This document shows, piece after piece, positions 27,619-30,022 of a DNA stretch of 30,022 nucleotides. The position numbers and the translations under genes were made by a program. Source of the stretch: Guillardia theta CCMP2712 (lineage: Eukaryota; Cryptophyceae; Pyrenomonadales; Geminigeraceae); assembly GCF_000315625.1 (NCBI RefSeq), contig NW_005434600.1, positions 207,252 through 237,273 of the forward strand, in the 5' to 3' direction. Within the stretch, counting starts at the first letter, position 1; the number at the start of each line of letters is the position of its first letter. The notes under the pieces are model-generated. The model had not been told where the DNA came from. It saw nothing but the letters and a program-made list of their open reading frames with translations, and did no database searches.

Positions 27619-29100
27619 ATGCGAAGGGGCATGGCCCAAGGTGTGGCGGCGGCGGCGCTGGCGGCGGCAGCGTTTGTCGTCATGGTCACAGTGACAATGA
27701 TGAGCGGAGGAAGAAGTTCGGAGCTGATCGTGTACCAAGACAAGTACCAGGATGTGAAGGCTGGGGGCGACTGGCTGAGCTGCCTGCGATGCCGTCATGC
27801 TGAGCATGCCTGCCATCCTTCGATCCAGGAGCAGAAGGGAACGGGAGGAAACGGCCAGCCAAACGCCTGTCCTCCGTAAGTCATCGGCTGTGATCTATCT
27901 TCTAGTCCTGACGTGCTGTCATCAGGCATACTGGGATGACCCTGGTGTGGGTGAAGCGCAACGGAAAGGTAAGTGTCCTCGCATTGAATGTGTTTGTGAT
28001 CTGATGTCACTGTCTGTACCTGCAGCTGCAGCAGAAGTGGGTGGACAAGTCTATCCTCAAGTGCGCTCATGAGAGAGCCATGCCACCCCATGAGGAGGCC
28101 GAGAATGCTGAGGCATCCGAAAATCAGGAGGGGGCTGAAGGAGAGGGAGAAGGGGAGGAGCAAGTCTTTTGTGTCAGGCCGGCACCGGGAGAGCGGTCGA
28201 AATGGCCAGCAGATCAAGACTGCATGTCAATGAAGGACTGGATGGCTTCCCAAGGGTTGTATGGGAGCGAAGCCAGCGAGGAGAGCGAGGAGGGTGGTAG
28301 CGAAGAGGGCGGGGAGAGCGGGGGGGAGGAGGCTGCGGAGCCTCAAGAACCCGCCCAGGATGAGAGGTATGAAGTGATAACGATGATACCAACGAGCCCA
28401 TGATGAGCTTTGACAGTGCTAAGACACCTTTTCAAAGTTGGTACGACGGCAAGCTCCAGGTAAGGCCGGACAAGAGGGTCTTCGGGGCGATGCCCTGAAT
28501 CTTTCGCAGGGTATCTATGATCAATATTACGGAGCTTCGGAGGGCGGAGGCGAGGGAGAGGGGGGAGAAGAACAGTCCAGCGAGGAAGAGCCAGAGTCGG
28601 ACGAGCATGATGCATGTGAAGACGTCAGAAGGTTACTAGCTCGCCATCCTCCCCCCTTGCTCTGCTCACACATGAACAGGGAGGCGCTGCAGATGGCAAA
28701 GCCGCCGTCCTTTGAAGAATGTTATGGACCAGCACAACTGCTCTGCCAGGTTGTTCGAGCTTCGTGAGAATGGTGAGCATGCTGACGTGCCAACTTGCAG
28801 ATGTCTTGCTTCTCAGAATGCCTCCGCGGCCAGCACCCAGTCAATCTCAAGGCAAGACAGCAGGTGATTTCTTTTGCTCCCTTTGATTGCTGGTACAAGT
28901 GACACCTCTCGGTTTAAAGATGCTGTTCTTGGACAACTCCCTCCCCATCGATTCGATGGATCCAACAGGATACGATGAGGGTAAGAGAGCGTTTCGTCCG
29001 ACGTGTCGGCATCTTTCTGAAGGGCCCGACAGGTTTCGACCCTCCCCTGGTGGTTCCTGGGGGCAACCGTGATATGTTTGGAATCAACAATCAGCAATAG
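27619..29100 (+). CDS. Predicted secreted or membrane-anchored acidic Cys-containing protein, 8 exons
   Basis: I do not recognise the family. Exons 27619-27875, 27926-27968, 28026-28366, 28438-28459, 28510-28749, 28801-28863, 28920-28980 and 29033-29100 are phase-compatible and give about 364 aa. All donors are GT and all acceptors AG. The N terminus (MRRGMAQGVAAAALAAAAFV) is a strong signal peptide or anchor. A cysteine cluster follows (WLSCLRCRHAEHACHP, then NACPP), then two Glu/Gly/Ser-rich acidic stretches in exons 3 and 5. Scattered cysteine motifs include CAHERAMPPHEE, QDCMSMKDWM, SFEECYGPAQLLCQ and MSCFSECLRGQHP. Cysteines together with a leader suggest disulphides in the secretory pathway (inference). 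Exon 4 is a 22-nt microexon. Confidence 0.65.
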
Positions 29101-29237
29101 GCGGATGTAATGTACTCATAAACTTTGTTTGGACGGGTTGCCTCTAGTCTCACATTCTGTTCAAAGATCAGCAAGTTGCAATCTCAGTTCTTCCCGATCA
29201 AATATTCCTGAGGCGTCAGAGAAGACTCAGTCAGGGT

Positions 29238-29567
29238 TCACTCTCTTGTACCAGTCGCTGAGATTGAGATCTCTTGGATTCTAGTCTTGATGTCGTCAAA
29301 GTCCTGACGTCGCTGGCAAGCACACAAGTGGTACAGTACCCAGACCTTGAAGATCTCTGCCTTCCTCCTCCTCGCCAAACTCCATCGCAAAACCCTCTCC
29401 ATCAGTTTCATCTGCTGCCTCCTGCTGCCATGATTCTCAACATGCGCTTTCCTTGTGCTCGGGTTAGAGCCTTCAGATGTTGTTGCAGCAGCAGGCGAGG
29501 AGGCTGGGCCCATGATCCTTGAGTTTGCACTGCGGATGAAATTCCTTTCCGTCTTGCTAGTACTCAT
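29238..29567 (-). CDS. Small helical basic protein, hypothetical
   Basis: A 109-aa single-exon frame from the ATG at 29567 to the TGA at 29238. The first half is Ser/Arg/Ala-rich. The second half (MKLMERVLRWSLARRR, then IFKVWVLYHLCACQRR) is amphipathic and basic, like a short alpha-helical or IQ-like region, and ends in DDIKTRIQEISIS. I recognise no family. It overlaps by 32 bp, on the opposite strand, with the start of the frame at 29536-29817, so probably not both are real. Confidence 0.4.
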   Translation of the reverse strand: MSTSKTERNFIRSANSRIMGPASSPAAATTSEGSNPSTRKAHVENHGSRRQQMKLMERVLRWSLARRRKAEIFKVWVLYHLCACQRRQDFDDIKTRIQEISISATGTRE

Positions 29568-29817
29568 CGTCAGTGTTCCAGGAGAGGTTGCTGCTGGTCA
29601 GGAGATGACGATACGAGCAGGAGCAGGAGCAGGAGCAGGAGCTGGAGCTGGAGCAGGAGCTGGAGCTGGAGCAGGAGGGAATGAAGAGCAGGACTGGAAG
29701 GAGGAGGACGGAAACGACGAAGACGACGAGGAGAGGCTCGTGATGACAACAGAGCAGCTGGGTTGCAAGCTCGTTTGTTGCAGCTCAATCAGCAGGGCTT
29801 TCAACTTCACTTTCTAG
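29536..29817 (+). CDS. Small Ala-Gly-repeat protein with leader, hypothetical
   Basis: 93 aa. MKFLSVLLVLIVSVPGEVAA is a good signal peptide. It is followed by an (AG)n run from the GGAGCA hexamer repeat, an acidic stretch (KEEDGNDEDDEE) and a Cys-containing end (GCKLVCCSS). The repeat has no stop in any frame, so part of the ORF length is not informative. It competes with the antisense frame at 29238-29567. Confidence 0.35.
   Translation: MKFLSVLLVLIVSVPGEVAAGQEMTIRAGAGAGAGAGAGAGAGAGAGGNEEQDWKEEDGNDEDDEERLVMTTEQLGCKLVCCSSISRAFNFTF
29614..29677. repeat. GGAGCA/GGAGCT hexanucleotide repeat
   Basis: Ten units with A/T alternation at the last base. It is the same core hexamer as at 215-255, 4850-4980 and 7650-7704. 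Confidence 0.9.
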
Positions 29818-29895
29818 CGTCAACAGAAAAGGAATCGAGTTTCACTGCTCTCACGCTTGTCCAATCGGCACACAGCAAGGAGATACTTCAGGCAG

Positions 29896-30022
29896 GGAGG
29901 GAGGGAGGGAGGGAGGGGAGGGAGGGAGGGAGGGAGGGAGGGAGGGAGGGAGGGAGGGAGGGAGGGAGGGAGGGAGGGAGGGAGGGAGGGAGGGAGGGAG
30001 GGAGGGAGGGAAGGGAGGGAGG
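29896..30022. repeat. GGGA tetranucleotide microsatellite at the window edge
   Basis: About 30 GGGA units with two single-base interruptions, continuing past the end of the window. Confidence 0.95.

Overview
The window is a piece of a nuclear eukaryotic genome. The genes are split by many short GT-AG introns, mostly 40-300 bp, with donors such as GTGAG, GTAAG and GTATG. Introns and intergenic DNA are full of microsatellites and long polypurine/polypyrimidine blocks. I see no rRNA, tRNA, CRISPR or bacterial-type operon. The dense intron-rich layout, moderate GC and a plant-type glutaminyl cyclase suggest an algal protist, perhaps a cryptophyte. That placement is inference.

Left third (1-7.8 kb): a 14-exon minus-strand gene for a coiled-coil protein (4086 down to 674, possibly spliced on to 77) lies divergent to a 12-exon plus-strand gene for glutaminyl-peptide cyclotransferase (5132-7785). 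About 1 kb of microsatellite-rich DNA separates them. Middle (7.86-17 kb): one minus-strand gene, which I could reconstruct as 30 phase-compatible exons (about 1467 aa), encodes a divergent member of the DDB1/CPSF-A/MMS1 superfamily. It ends 78 bp from the cyclotransferase gene (convergent).

Right-centre (17.9-27 kb): a repetitive cluster of two lineage-specific families. The first is four SHAQKYF-type MYB-like genes (M1-M4) with an enlarged MYB domain and a shared N-terminal acidic/hydrophobic motif. The second is small hydrophobic-leader proteins (P1-P3 and a broken P4) with a near-invariant basic C-terminal motif. Decayed fragments of both families lie between them. M2 and M3 sit on the arms of a roughly 0.75 kb inverted duplication, P2 and P3 on a direct duplication. 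The P genes share a 3' element and several units share an upstream TATCC-containing element. This cluster is the most novel part of the window.

Right end (27.6-30 kb): an eight-exon plus-strand gene for a predicted secreted or membrane-anchored, acidic, cysteine-containing protein, then two mutually overlapping antisense small ORFs, then a GGGA microsatellite that runs off the window.

All gene models were built by eye from reading frame, splice consensus and phase. Names rest on recognised motifs, not on a database search.
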